Below are positions 44,660 through 53,089 of a stretch of 64,000 nt of DNA, piece after piece; within the stretch, counting starts at the first letter, position 1; every line of letters starts with the position of its first letter. Source of the stretch: Pyrinomonadaceae bacterium (GTDB lineage: Bacteria > Acidobacteriota > Blastocatellia > Pyrinomonadales > Pyrinomonadaceae). The notes beneath the pieces were generated by a model. That model made no database searches. It was not told the origin of the DNA and saw nothing but the letters and a program-made list of their open reading frames with translations. The translations under genes and the position numbers were made by a program. The stretch spans positions 1-64,000 of the forward strand of contig JAJTWY010000003.1 in assembly GCA_021463165.1 (NCBI GenBank), read 5' to 3'.

Positions 44660-44843
44660 TTAGCTGTAGCCTGCTCTCCGTGCGAGGCGTCGCGAAGGAA
44701 GAGGATCTACTCCTGTCCATGGTCGAACTACGGGTAGCCGCCGTGGGTATCCTTGCTTCACTCAAAAATTGCCCGTCTTTTCCGCATCTGTTATCTTTAA
44801 ACCTTACCTTTGTATTAATACTTGTTATAAATAGGTTTTATTA

Positions 44844-47117
44844 ATGGCGACTGGAACAAAGAAGGCCAATTCAAAGGCGGGGACGAAAAATGACAAGGTA
44901 GTACTTGCTCAGAAGCCGCAGAAGACCTTGGCCGACGGATTCATTGAGAGCACTAGAGTGGAAAAGACGGCGAAGACGGTCGCACTAAAGACCACAAAAG
45001 GGTCGAAACGATCGGCTTCTGACCATCACGGACTCGATGCGGAGACGATGATAGGACTCTACCGCACGATGTATATGTCGCGGCGGATCGACGACAAGGA
45101 GATCCAACTCAAGGGACAGAACAAGATCTTTTTTCAAATTTCAGGCGCCGGTCACGAGGGCGTGCTCGCTGCCGCCGCTCTGACACTTAAGCCGGCATAC
45201 GATTGGTTTTTCCCTTATTATCGCGACCGAGCTTTGATGATCGGTCTTGGGATGACGGCGCAGGAGATGCTTTGGTCTTCCGTTGGAGCCGAACCGGATC
45301 CGAACTCACACGGACGTCAGATGCCTTCGCACTGGGGATCTAAGCGGCTCAATGTTCCTTCACAATCTTCCTGTACTGGTTCGCAGGCTTTGCACGCAGT
45401 AGGGGCTGCCGAGGCGACGATCAAGGCGACGATTATCGAAACGCTCCGTGACAAGATCAACGGCTTTCACGAAGACCAGGTCGTTTATATGTCCGTCGGC
45501 GACGGCACAACGAGCGAAGGGGAGTGGTGGGAATCTCTAAATACTGCCTGCAATCTGAAGTTGCCGGTGATCTTCCTCGTCGAGGACAACGGCTACGCTA
45601 TCTCAACGCCGGTCGAAGTCGGTGTTGCGGGCGGTGATATTTCGAACCTTGTCTCCGGATTCCCGAATCTTTTCATCCAGAAATGCGACGGTACCGACGT
45701 GCTCGAAAGTTATGCGACCTTCAAGAAAGCGGTTGCGTATTGTCGCGAGCGAAGGGGCCCGGCGTTCATCCACGCTAAGGTCGTCCGGCCATATTCGCAT
45801 TCGCTTTCTGACGACGAGAAACTGTATCGGACACCTGAAGAGATCGAGGCTGACGCGGCGACCGACCCGATCCGCCGTTTTGGCGAGCTCCTCATGACGG
45901 ATGGCATCGCTTCCTCCGAACAACTCGACGCTGTTAGAAAAGACGTGGATGCCGAGGTCAATCAAGCAGCCGATATCGCCGTCGATACTCCACAGCCGGC
46001 GCCGGAGACGGCTCTCCGTAACGTGTTCTCCCCGGAGATCGATCCCACTGATCGAAACCTATTTGACACTGAGGATGGAGCGGAGCTCTCGGGAAATCCG
46101 GGTACGATGGTCGATCTGATCAACCGATGTCTGTACGAGGAAATGGAACGGGACGAACGGATTATGATCTTTGGTGAGGACGTCGCCGACGTCTCGCGCG
46201 AAGAATATCTTGATCGCGTTAAGGGAAAGGGCGGCGTATTCAAGGTAACGGCGAATCTCCAGCGAAAATTCGGATCGGCCCGGGTATTCAACTCCCCACT
46301 CGCCGAGGCGAACATTGTAGGCCGCGGGATCGGCATGGCACTTAGGAATCTGAAGCCAGTGGTAGAGATCCAGTTTTTTGACTATATCTTCCCCGCGATG
46401 CACCAGATCCGAAATGAACTAGCGACGATGCGTTGGCGCTCCGATGGCGAATCGAAAGCTCCAATGGTACTTCGCGTTCCTGTCGGCGGTTATCTTAAAG
46501 GCGGTGCTGTCTATCACTCGCAATCTGGCACGACGCTCTTTGCACACACACCGGGCTTGATGATCGTTTATCCTTCAACGGCACTCGACGCGAATGGATT
46601 GCTTCGAACCGCGATCCGCTGTGACGATCCCGTGATGTTCCTTGAACACAAGCATCTCTACCGTCAGGTTTACAATAAATCAGCCTATCCACCGCGCGAT
46701 TTTCTTATACCATTCGGCAAGGCGAAGAAGGTTCGCGAGGGTTCGGATGTCACGATCGTCACCTATGGAGCTTTAGTTGAGCGGTCGAATCAAGCGTGCA
46801 AACGGCTCGAACAGCAAGGAATCACAGTTGAGCTGATCGATCTGCGAACTCTGGTTCCATACGATTGGGAAGCCATCGCAGAATCTGTTAAAAAGACCAG
46901 TCGCGTCATCGTCGCTCACGAGGATCCGATCTCCTATGGCTACGGGGCCGAACTTGCCGCGCGCATCTCGGACGAACTTTTCGAATACCTCGACGCCCCG
47001 GTCCGGCGTATCGGCGCGACCGATACTTTTGTTGGTTACGCTCCACAACTTGAAGATTTTATCCTTCCTCAATCTGACGATGTTGAAAGGGCCGTTCAGG
47101 AATTGATGAAATATTAG
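44844..47117 (+). CDS. Fused E1 alpha/beta subunit of a 2-oxoacid dehydrogenase
   Basis: Thiamine-diphosphate-dependent decarboxylase component of a branched-chain 2-oxoacid or pyruvate dehydrogenase complex; 757 aa carrying both chains normally made separately. The alpha part (~60-390) has the ThDP motif GDG 219-221 to DNG 248-250. The beta part (~415-757) has [14 protein letters not shown] and the catalytic Glu in [10 protein letters not shown] near residue 488. The first ~58 residues are a Lys/Ala/Thr-rich extension unlike E1 and may bind the E2 core. A TATAAA box lies at 44826-44831. E2 and E3 genes are not adjacent. Confidence 0.92.
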   Translation: MATGTKKANSKAGTKNDKVVLAQKPQKTLADGFIESTRVEKTAKTVALKTTKGSKRSASDHHGLDAETMIGLYRTMYMSRRIDDKEIQLKGQNKIFFQISGAGHEGVLAAAALTLKPAYDWFFPYYRDRALMIGLGMTAQEMLWSSVGAEPDPNSHGRQMPSHWGSKRLNVPSQSSCTGSQALHAVGAAEATIKATIIETLRDKINGFHEDQVVYMSVGDGTTSEGEWWESLNTACNLKLPVIFLVEDNGYAISTPVEVGVAGGDISNLVSGFPNLFIQKCDGTDVLESYATFKKAVAYCRERRGPAFIHAKVVRPYSHSLSDDEKLYRTPEEIEADAATDPIRRFGELLMTDGIASSEQLDAVRKDVDAEVNQAADIAVDTPQPAPETALRNVFSPEIDPTDRNLFDTEDGAELSGNPGTMVDLINRCLYEEMERDERIMIFGEDVADVSREEYLDRVKGKGGVFKVTANLQRKFGSARVFNSPLAEANIVGRGIGMALRNLKPVVEIQFFDYIFPAMHQIRNELATMRWRSDGESKAPMVLRVPVGGYLKGGAVYHSQSGTTLFAHTPGLMIVYPSTALDANGLLRTAIRCDDPVMFLEHKHLYRQVYNKSAYPPRDFLIPFGKAKKVREGSDVTIVTYGALVERSNQACKRLEQQGITVELIDLRTLVPYDWEAIAESVKKTSRVIVAHEDPISYGYGAELAARISDELFEYLDAPVRRIGATDTFVGYAPQLEDFILPQSDDVERAVQELMKY

Positions 47118-47176
47118 TAGATTTGGTGCAACTTTTAGGAACAGCATCCGTATCTAGTCGTACCAATAATCGAACT

Positions 47177-47863
47177 ATGATCGACCGCGCAACATGCAAA
47201 TTAGTTCGTCTAGCTGTTGGCCTCGGACTCGCTTTTGCTTGCGGCTTTCCGTTGTCCGCTGTAGCCCAGCAGTCTGATACCCAACCGGTGATCGTTCGGC
47301 CGGGTGCGCCCGGCGAGCCGACGAGAGTGCTGCCGTCGACAACTCGGGCGGGCTTACCGCCTAGTTCACCGAAGGATATTGAGTTCATGCAGGGAATGAT
47401 AATGCATCATGCCCAAGCCGTTGAGATGGTCGCATTGATGGACACACGCACGGAGAACAGAGAACTTCGTTCGCTCGGAGCTCGGATCAGCCATTCGCAG
47501 TCAGACGAAATGAACTTCATGAAACGCTGGCTACTGGCTCGCGGTGAGTCGACGTCGATGAGGATGTCGGGGATGGGTGAGATGGCAGGCATGGATCATG
47601 GCCAGCATTCGATGTTAATGCCGGGAATGCTAAGCCCGAAACAAATGGACGCGTTGAGGAAAGCCAAGGGAGCAGAGTTCGACAGATTGTTTCTGGCAGG
47701 GATGATCCAGCACCATAATGGCGCTCTCATAATGGTCAAAGATCTATTCGATACTCAGGGCGCCGGACAGGACGCCGAACTATTCAATTTCACGACCGAT
47801 GTCGACAGCGGACAGCGCGCGGAGATCAGGATAATGCAGACGATGCTCAGTAAAAAGTCATAG
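47177..47863 (+). CDS. Exported DUF305 protein
   Basis: A 228-aa protein with a signal peptide (VGLGLAFACGFPLSAVAQ) and two DUF305 four-helix modules carrying paired histidines: EFMQGMIMHHAQAVEMV and later FLAGMIQHHNGALIMVKDL. Between them lies a Met-rich GEMAGMDHGQHSMLMPGM stretch that could bind copper. DUF305 proteins are often linked to metal handling, but function is not proven. ATG 47177 is preferred over the earlier in-frame start, which would put 18 extra residues before the signal. It is 6 bp from the LVIVD gene. Confidence 0.82.
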   Translation: MIDRATCKLVRLAVGLGLAFACGFPLSAVAQQSDTQPVIVRPGAPGEPTRVLPSTTRAGLPPSSPKDIEFMQGMIMHHAQAVEMVALMDTRTENRELRSLGARISHSQSDEMNFMKRWLLARGESTSMRMSGMGEMAGMDHGQHSMLMPGMLSPKQMDALRKAKGAEFDRLFLAGMIQHHNGALIMVKDLFDTQGAGQDAELFNFTTDVDSGQRAEIRIMQTMLSKKS

Positions 47864-47869
47864 AGGAAA

Positions 47870-49807
47870 ATGATGATCCAGTTTTGCCATATTAAGACTA
47901 GCCTATTAGCCACGACGCTATTTTTGTGCTCATGCTTTGGTGCCGTAGTGCTGGCACAGGAGGCACTTGAAAAAGCACCGCCGCTTCCTGCGGGAATGAC
48001 CGGTTCGAATCCGAACGACCCACGGTCAAAACTATCACCGGGGTTGTTCGATGCTGGTGAGACGTCTATGGGCATCAAGCATGTGACGCTTCTCAGGAAG
48101 CCGGATGCATTCCAGCTCGGTGTCGACCCGAACGGCCCAAAGGTGGAAAAAGCTCTGACAGCCCTAGGCGTTCCTCCGGGAGCTCAGATACCGGCAACTG
48201 TCAAGATGAGTTTTGCCGGTCTCGCTTTTGCCAACTCGGATCTTGCGTTCCAGGGAAACCATGTTTTTCTCGGTAATTTCTATGGTATCAACATTTATGA
48301 TATTGCCGATCGGAACAATGCGAAGCTTGTTACATCGATGCTCTGCCCGGGCGGCCAGGGCGACGTTTCGGTATACAAGAATCTGCTTTTTATGTCGGTT
48401 GAGATGGCGAATGGTCGCTTGGATTGCGGAGAGCAGGGATTTCCGCCTCCACCTCCACCATCTGCAGGGCAACCCCAGCAAGCTCTGCCAGCTGCGAGCA
48501 AGGATCGCTTTCGCGGTGTAAGGATATTTGATATTTCCGACATCAGGAATCCGAAGCAGGTTGGCGCAGTTCAAACGTGCCGCGGTTCGCACACCCATAC
48601 CCTTGTGACTGACCCGAAAGACAAGGCTAATATTTATGTTTACGTATCGGGAACCTCCTTTGTACGTCAGAACGAAGAGATGGCGGGATGCTCCGGGGGT
48701 ACGCCGGACAAGGATCCGAACACAGCACTTTTCCGAATTGACGTGATCAAAGTTCCGTTGGCGGAACCCCAGAACGCAAAGATCGTTTCTTCACCTCGGA
48801 TCTTCGAAGATCCAAAAACCGGTGCCATCAACAGTCTTACCAGCGGGGCAACACACGGCACCGGGAGGCCGGCCGAAACTGATCAGTGCCATGATATTAC
48901 TGTCTACCCAGAGATAGGACTGGCAGCAGGTGCCTGTTCCGGGAACGGAATTTTGTTAGATATCAAAGACCCGGCCAATCCGAAGCGTATCGAAGCCGTA
49001 AACGATCCGAACTACGCCTATTGGCACTCAGCATCATTCTCGAACGACGGTAAGAAGGTCGTCTTTACCGATGAATGGGGAGGTGGAATGGGTGCTCGTT
49101 GTCGCGAGACGGACCCGAATGTTTGGGGAGCGAATGCGGTCTTTAACCTTGATGGCGGCAAGTTGCGGTTTGCAAACTACTACAAGCTACCTGCCGCACA
49201 GGCCGACAGCGAGAATTGTGTTGCCCATAACGGCTCGCTCGTGCCGGTACCGGGCCGCGATATTAAGATCCAGGCTTGGTATCAAGGCGGAATTTCGATG
49301 ATGGACTTTACGGACCCGGCAAAACCGGTCGAGATCGGCTACTTCGATCGCGGCCCGATCGATCCCAAGATGATCATCCTTGCGGGGTCGTGGTCCGCGT
49401 ACTGGTACAACGGCCGGATCTATTCATCCGAGATTGCCCGAGGTCTCGATATCTTTGAACTTACGCCGACGAAGTTCCTTTCGCAGAACGAGATCGATGC
49501 CGCTAAGACGGTTCAGGTTTCTGCCTTGAATGTTCAGACCCAAGAGAGGATCCATTGGCCGCGGCAGCTCGTCGTTGCGAAAGCGTACATCGACCAACTC
49601 GAGCGTTCGAATGGCTTGCTCGCCGGTCAGATCGCGTCATTGAGGAAGTCGATCGAGACTGCGGAGGGTTCGAAGTCTGCGAGCGATCTTAACGCTCTAA
49701 AGAAACACGCCGCAGTTATTGAGAAAGGTGCCCGCTCTTCGAAGAATGCGACTGATGCTGCCCGGCTCAAGGCTCTGGCGGAGATCTTGAAGCAACCGGC
49801 ACTCTAA
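47870..49807 (+). CDS. Exported LVIVD-repeat beta-propeller-like protein
   Basis: A 645-aa protein with a signal peptide (LLATTLFLCSCFGAVVLA) followed by LVIVD-type repeats that form a beta-propeller: FYGINIYDIADRNNAKLV, GVRIFDISDIRNPKQVG and ISMMDFTDPAKPVEIGYFD. A short polyproline run (PPPPPPSAG) interrupts an early blade. The last ~100 residues are helical and charged (IDQLERSNGLLAGQI). It follows the DUF305 gene with GAGGAAA as ribosome-binding site. The role is unknown; a secreted binding protein is likely. Confidence 0.82.
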   Translation: MMIQFCHIKTSLLATTLFLCSCFGAVVLAQEALEKAPPLPAGMTGSNPNDPRSKLSPGLFDAGETSMGIKHVTLLRKPDAFQLGVDPNGPKVEKALTALGVPPGAQIPATVKMSFAGLAFANSDLAFQGNHVFLGNFYGINIYDIADRNNAKLVTSMLCPGGQGDVSVYKNLLFMSVEMANGRLDCGEQGFPPPPPPSAGQPQQALPAASKDRFRGVRIFDISDIRNPKQVGAVQTCRGSHTHTLVTDPKDKANIYVYVSGTSFVRQNEEMAGCSGGTPDKDPNTALFRIDVIKVPLAEPQNAKIVSSPRIFEDPKTGAINSLTSGATHGTGRPAETDQCHDITVYPEIGLAAGACSGNGILLDIKDPANPKRIEAVNDPNYAYWHSASFSNDGKKVVFTDEWGGGMGARCRETDPNVWGANAVFNLDGGKLRFANYYKLPAAQADSENCVAHNGSLVPVPGRDIKIQAWYQGGISMMDFTDPAKPVEIGYFDRGPIDPKMIILAGSWSAYWYNGRIYSSEIARGLDIFELTPTKFLSQNEIDAAKTVQVSALNVQTQERIHWPRQLVVAKAYIDQLERSNGLLAGQIASLRKSIETAEGSKSASDLNALKKHAAVIEKGARSSKNATDAARLKALAEILKQPAL

Positions 49808-49867
49808 CTATTGTCCTCTCTGGGTTAGTTGCTGTTGCCAGCGGCGCGACAAGAATAACGAGAACAG

Positions 49868-49902
49868 CCCCGCGGTGTTTCCCTCACCGCGCGGGATTTT
49901 TT
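49868..49902 (+). terminator. Rho-independent terminator of the LVIVD gene
   Basis: CCCCGCGGTG and CACCGCGCGGG form a strong stem with a small bulge around TTTCCCT, followed by ATTTTTT. Confidence 0.8.
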
Positions 49903-49983
49903 GAATTATGTTCTTACACGGATATTCGATTCACAGAGCATCGAGACGTTGCCGTCCATTCTGGCGACGAATCATCGATGTTC

Positions 49984-50781
49984 TTATAGCTCCGAGAGTT
50001 TGTAGACTCCCTTTGCGATCCGTTCCGCGAATCCCTCCTTAACCAACTGGTGGTTTGCTTGTCCTGCTTCCCATCGGGGGAGGCCGAACTTACCCGACAA
50101 TTCGCCGACTAGGGTCATTCCGCACATTTGCAGATAGCAACGGGCAAGTTCGAGAACGGCCGCGTCACGATCAAGTGTGATATCCATTTCATCCGGAAAT
50201 CTTGCATCGGCAGGCGTCCAGATGTAGGTGAATTTTGGAACGTAAATCGCCTCCTGTGGGACGACCTTCATACGACGTTGAAGTTCGTCCATAGCCTTGG
50301 TCAGATCCGGTTTGGTAAGGCCAGTGGCCTGACGCAGGTCCGAGGTTGCCATCTCCCACTCCTTTCGAAGGATCTTTAAGACCGCCTGCGCATCTTTTGA
50401 AAGAACACCGGCCTCTCCCTTTTTGGAACAGCCCCAGATCGAGTTGAAAACGGGGATCAGCCATTTTGCGAGAAAAATGGAGTGTCCTTTGTAAACCTTG
50501 GCATAATAAACTTTTCCGCGGGCCATTACTTCGTCCTTAAGCACCCAGGCTTTGCTTGCTTCGGGATCCTTCTGTACGTTACGCGGCATATGGGCATCGC
50601 GCCGTCCGCAAACGGCAACATAGACCGACGGCATTCGCTTTCGCTCGTCTGTAAGACCCAGGCACAGTCCTAACTCTTCAACCATGGCTTCGACGTCCTG
50701 GGCGGATTCGACTCGCAGCGAATCTTCCCTTCGCCACAAGCGGTCACGATATAGTTCGATTTCCTCAGGAAGCTTAGACAT
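49984..50781 (-). CDS. Winged-helix protein, possibly AlkZ/YcaQ-related
   Basis: A 265-aa soluble protein from ATG 50781 (MSKLPEEIELYRDRLWRR); a GTG 8 codons upstream is also in frame. Tandem winged-helix segments are suggested by VLKILRKEWEMATSDLRQATGL, LTKAMDELQRRMKV and CYLQMCGMTLVGELSGKFGL. The overall look recalls proteins related to the DNA glycosylase AlkZ/YcaQ, but the catalytic QxQ/QxD motif of true AlkZ is not seen. DNA binding is likely; repair activity is only possible. Confidence 0.55.
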   Translation of the reverse strand: MSKLPEEIELYRDRLWRREDSLRVESAQDVEAMVEELGLCLGLTDERKRMPSVYVAVCGRRDAHMPRNVQKDPEASKAWVLKDEVMARGKVYYAKVYKGHSIFLAKWLIPVFNSIWGCSKKGEAGVLSKDAQAVLKILRKEWEMATSDLRQATGLTKPDLTKAMDELQRRMKVVPQEAIYVPKFTYIWTPADARFPDEMDITLDRDAAVLELARCYLQMCGMTLVGELSGKFGLPRWEAGQANHQLVKEGFAERIAKGVYKLSEL

Positions 50782-50901
50782 AGAGTAAAAAGCAGAAGCC
50801 CCCACGATGTGAGAGCTCGGTGCTATAGTAGTCTTTAAGAAGATCCTTGACCAGTTCCCATTGGGCCTACTAACGAAGCGGCCTAGACGAAAGACGCTCC
50901 G

Positions 50902-52509
50902 TTATCGCATCGGTGACGACGAGACCACGGTTATCGTTGACCCCTGCTGAAGCTGAATGTCGGTCTTACCCTGAACAGCGACAGTTCCGGCACCACCACC
51001 AGCGCCGATCACGGCCCCAATAGCCGCGCCTTTGGCACCGCCGGCGATGGCACCGATAACAGCTCCGATCCCGGCACCGATACCGCCGCGTTTAGCGGTA
51101 TTTTTCGTTTGGCTTTCACCTCGGACCGTGCCCTCATTGTCGACCGAGACCTTCTTGCCATTGACAGCCTGTACCGATTGGAGATTACCTGCAAAATCGA
51201 AAACCGTTCCGTCAGATAGGGTGATCTTCTCAAAGCTCAGGGTCATTTTCGGATCACCGCTAACCGCGCCGGAGCGGGAGAGACCAGAAACATAGCCTTC
51301 GATCACAGCACCGCGAAACTCGTTCGGGGACTGAACTGTCATACGGAAACGGTCGTTGTTCTGTGAGACCTTCGTGTTCAGTTCGTTCTCAAGGACACCG
51401 GTTATCGCGACTCCATTGGGCACGATATAGTTTCCCGGACGACTTGTCACAGCCGAAGGCACACCTGTTCGAGACTGCGGATACCCTGAGCCGCTACCGC
51501 CATTGGAAACAGCCGCTGAAGTGTCGTTGTCCGAATATCCACCGCTGCTATCGCCTGTGGTCCTGTCCTGCTTGATCCCAAGTCTGGCAACAGAATCCGT
51601 CTTGTTATAGATGCTTTCCGCGAAGACAGTCTGGTCGAGATACTCGGTCGTTATTCGTCTTGAGACTTTGAGCACACGTCCGTCATCTTCGGATTCGAAT
51701 GTGATCGTGTAGTCCGTTTCACCGCCCAGGCTTGAGACAACAAGCCTATTAGTGGCAAGAGTTGCCCTGAGACGAACGGTTTTACCGGACGCGCTAGGCT
51801 CAGACGTTTCACGTCCGTCCGCGACGAAGGTCACAGGTGCGGCATTTGTTGTTGCGAGTGTGACCTGATTTCCACGAACGTCCAACGCGACCTGGTTCGG
51901 GGCCGCGAGCTTGTCCTTTAGATCCGTTCGATGTTCTGCCCCAAGTTTTGCCTCGGCAACGATGTCGTCGACGTTCTCACTGCGAGCAGCGTCTAGATCG
52001 TAGGTGCCGGAAAGTCCGGCAGACCGAGAACCTGATGGCCACGGATCCTGCTCATCCTCTCGACCGACGGAGCTTCCACTCCAGGAAGGCGTGATACGAT
52101 AGTTCACACTCAAACGATCGATCTGTTTTTTTACACCTTCCCAGTCGTCTTCGACACGGCGATTTTGCGGGTTGTCCATTAGAAACTCATTGACGCGACG
52201 AGCCGCATCAATAACGGAGCTCACATCGCTCCGGTTCTCGCGTTTTCGATCGTACTGATCCTGAAACTGCCTTACGCTGGTTCTGAGTCGGCGGATATGG
52301 TCGCTAGCCTCCGAGATCTGCTCGCTGTTTGCAGAGGCACTCTGCATTTGGTATCGAAGATTCGCCTCGAAATCCTCTATCTTCGAAATCAGGCTTCTAA
52401 CCGCATCACGGATATCCCGATCATTCTTGCTTTGGCCAAATACGGCCGTGGACATTAGAAGGCCGAGCAGAATTACAAAGGTTGATAGATTTCTCACAGC
52501 GTTTTTCAT
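50902..52509 (-). CDS. Exported protein with C-terminal glycine-zipper region
   Basis: A 535-aa protein starting at ATG 52509, 5 nt after GGAGGAG. The signal peptide ends near STAVFGQS. Residues ~20-110 are helical (EDFEANLRYQMQSASANSEQ). A long polar middle contains beta segments, and a YMGG-like domain (~380-460) deals with NDRFRMTVQSPNEFRGAV. The region near the end, GGIGAGIGAVIGAIAGGAKG and on, is a glycine zipper that could insert in a membrane. The function is unknown. Confidence 0.7.
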   Translation of the reverse strand: MKNAVRNLSTFVILLGLLMSTAVFGQSKNDRDIRDAVRSLISKIEDFEANLRYQMQSASANSEQISEASDHIRRLRTSVRQFQDQYDRKRENRSDVSSVIDAARRVNEFLMDNPQNRRVEDDWEGVKKQIDRLSVNYRITPSWSGSSVGREDEQDPWPSGSRSAGLSGTYDLDAARSENVDDIVAEAKLGAEHRTDLKDKLAAPNQVALDVRGNQVTLATTNAAPVTFVADGRETSEPSASGKTVRLRATLATNRLVVSSLGGETDYTITFESEDDGRVLKVSRRITTEYLDQTVFAESIYNKTDSVARLGIKQDRTTGDSSGGYSDNDTSAAVSNGGSGSGYPQSRTGVPSAVTSRPGNYIVPNGVAITGVLENELNTKVSQNNDRFRMTVQSPNEFRGAVIEGYVSGLSRSGAVSGDPKMTLSFEKITLSDGTVFDFAGNLQSVQAVNGKKVSVDNEGTVRGESQTKNTAKRGGIGAGIGAVIGAIAGGAKGAAIGAVIGAGGGAGTVAVQGKTDIQLQQGSTITVVSSSPMR

Positions 52510-52653
52510 CGTCTCCTCCACAAAACACTCGTTACGGGTACGCGCTACTTACCCAGTTTGTTACGAAGCATTTTTTATGCCAAGGGTTGGTCGACGATCT
52601 TCCCATGCAAACATTTACGTATGTTAAAATCACAGTATCCGAACAAAAATCCT

Positions 52654-53082
52654 ATGACACAAAATACATATACAGCGACGGTAGCCTACGCTGGTGATGG
52701 CTTCTTTATCGGAACCCCTCCGAGCGGACATGCTCAAGTAATGGATTCTAAAGGAGATAGAAAAGCGGCTCCGACGCCGATCGAGATGCTGCTGGTCAGT
52801 GTCGCGGCGTGTACTGCGTTTGACGTGCAGTCGATTCTGGAAAAGAAGCGGCAGGACGTTACGGGCTATCGCACCGAGATCGAAGGATGGCGAGCCGGTG
52901 ATCACCCCCGCAAGTTCATCAAGCTTCACGTAACCCATATCGTGCACGGACGCAACATTTCCGAGAAGGCGGTTGCGGATGCGATCGAGCTATCGCATTC
53001 AAAGTATTGCTCGGTCGGGGCGACCGTTATGCCAACTGCCGAGATTACGAATAGTTATCAGATAGTCGAAGTTACTGCGTAA
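52654..53082 (+). CDS. OsmC/Ohr-family thiol peroxidase-like protein
   Basis: A 142-aa protein with the two family cysteines in SVAACTAFDVQSIL and KYCSVGATVMP, which in OsmC/Ohr reduce organic hydroperoxides. The TPIEMLLVSVAAC segment is typical. ATG 52654 gives the family length; upstream ATGs at 52558 and 52621 add unrelated residues. It is the first gene of a likely operon with the HEAT-cyclophilin and DUF4112 genes (8- and 13-bp gaps). Confidence 0.88.
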   Translation: MTQNTYTATVAYAGDGFFIGTPPSGHAQVMDSKGDRKAAPTPIEMLLVSVAACTAFDVQSILEKKRQDVTGYRTEIEGWRAGDHPRKFIKLHVTHIVHGRNISEKAVADAIELSHSKYCSVGATVMPTAEITNSYQIVEVTA

Positions 53083-53089
53083 GAATGTC

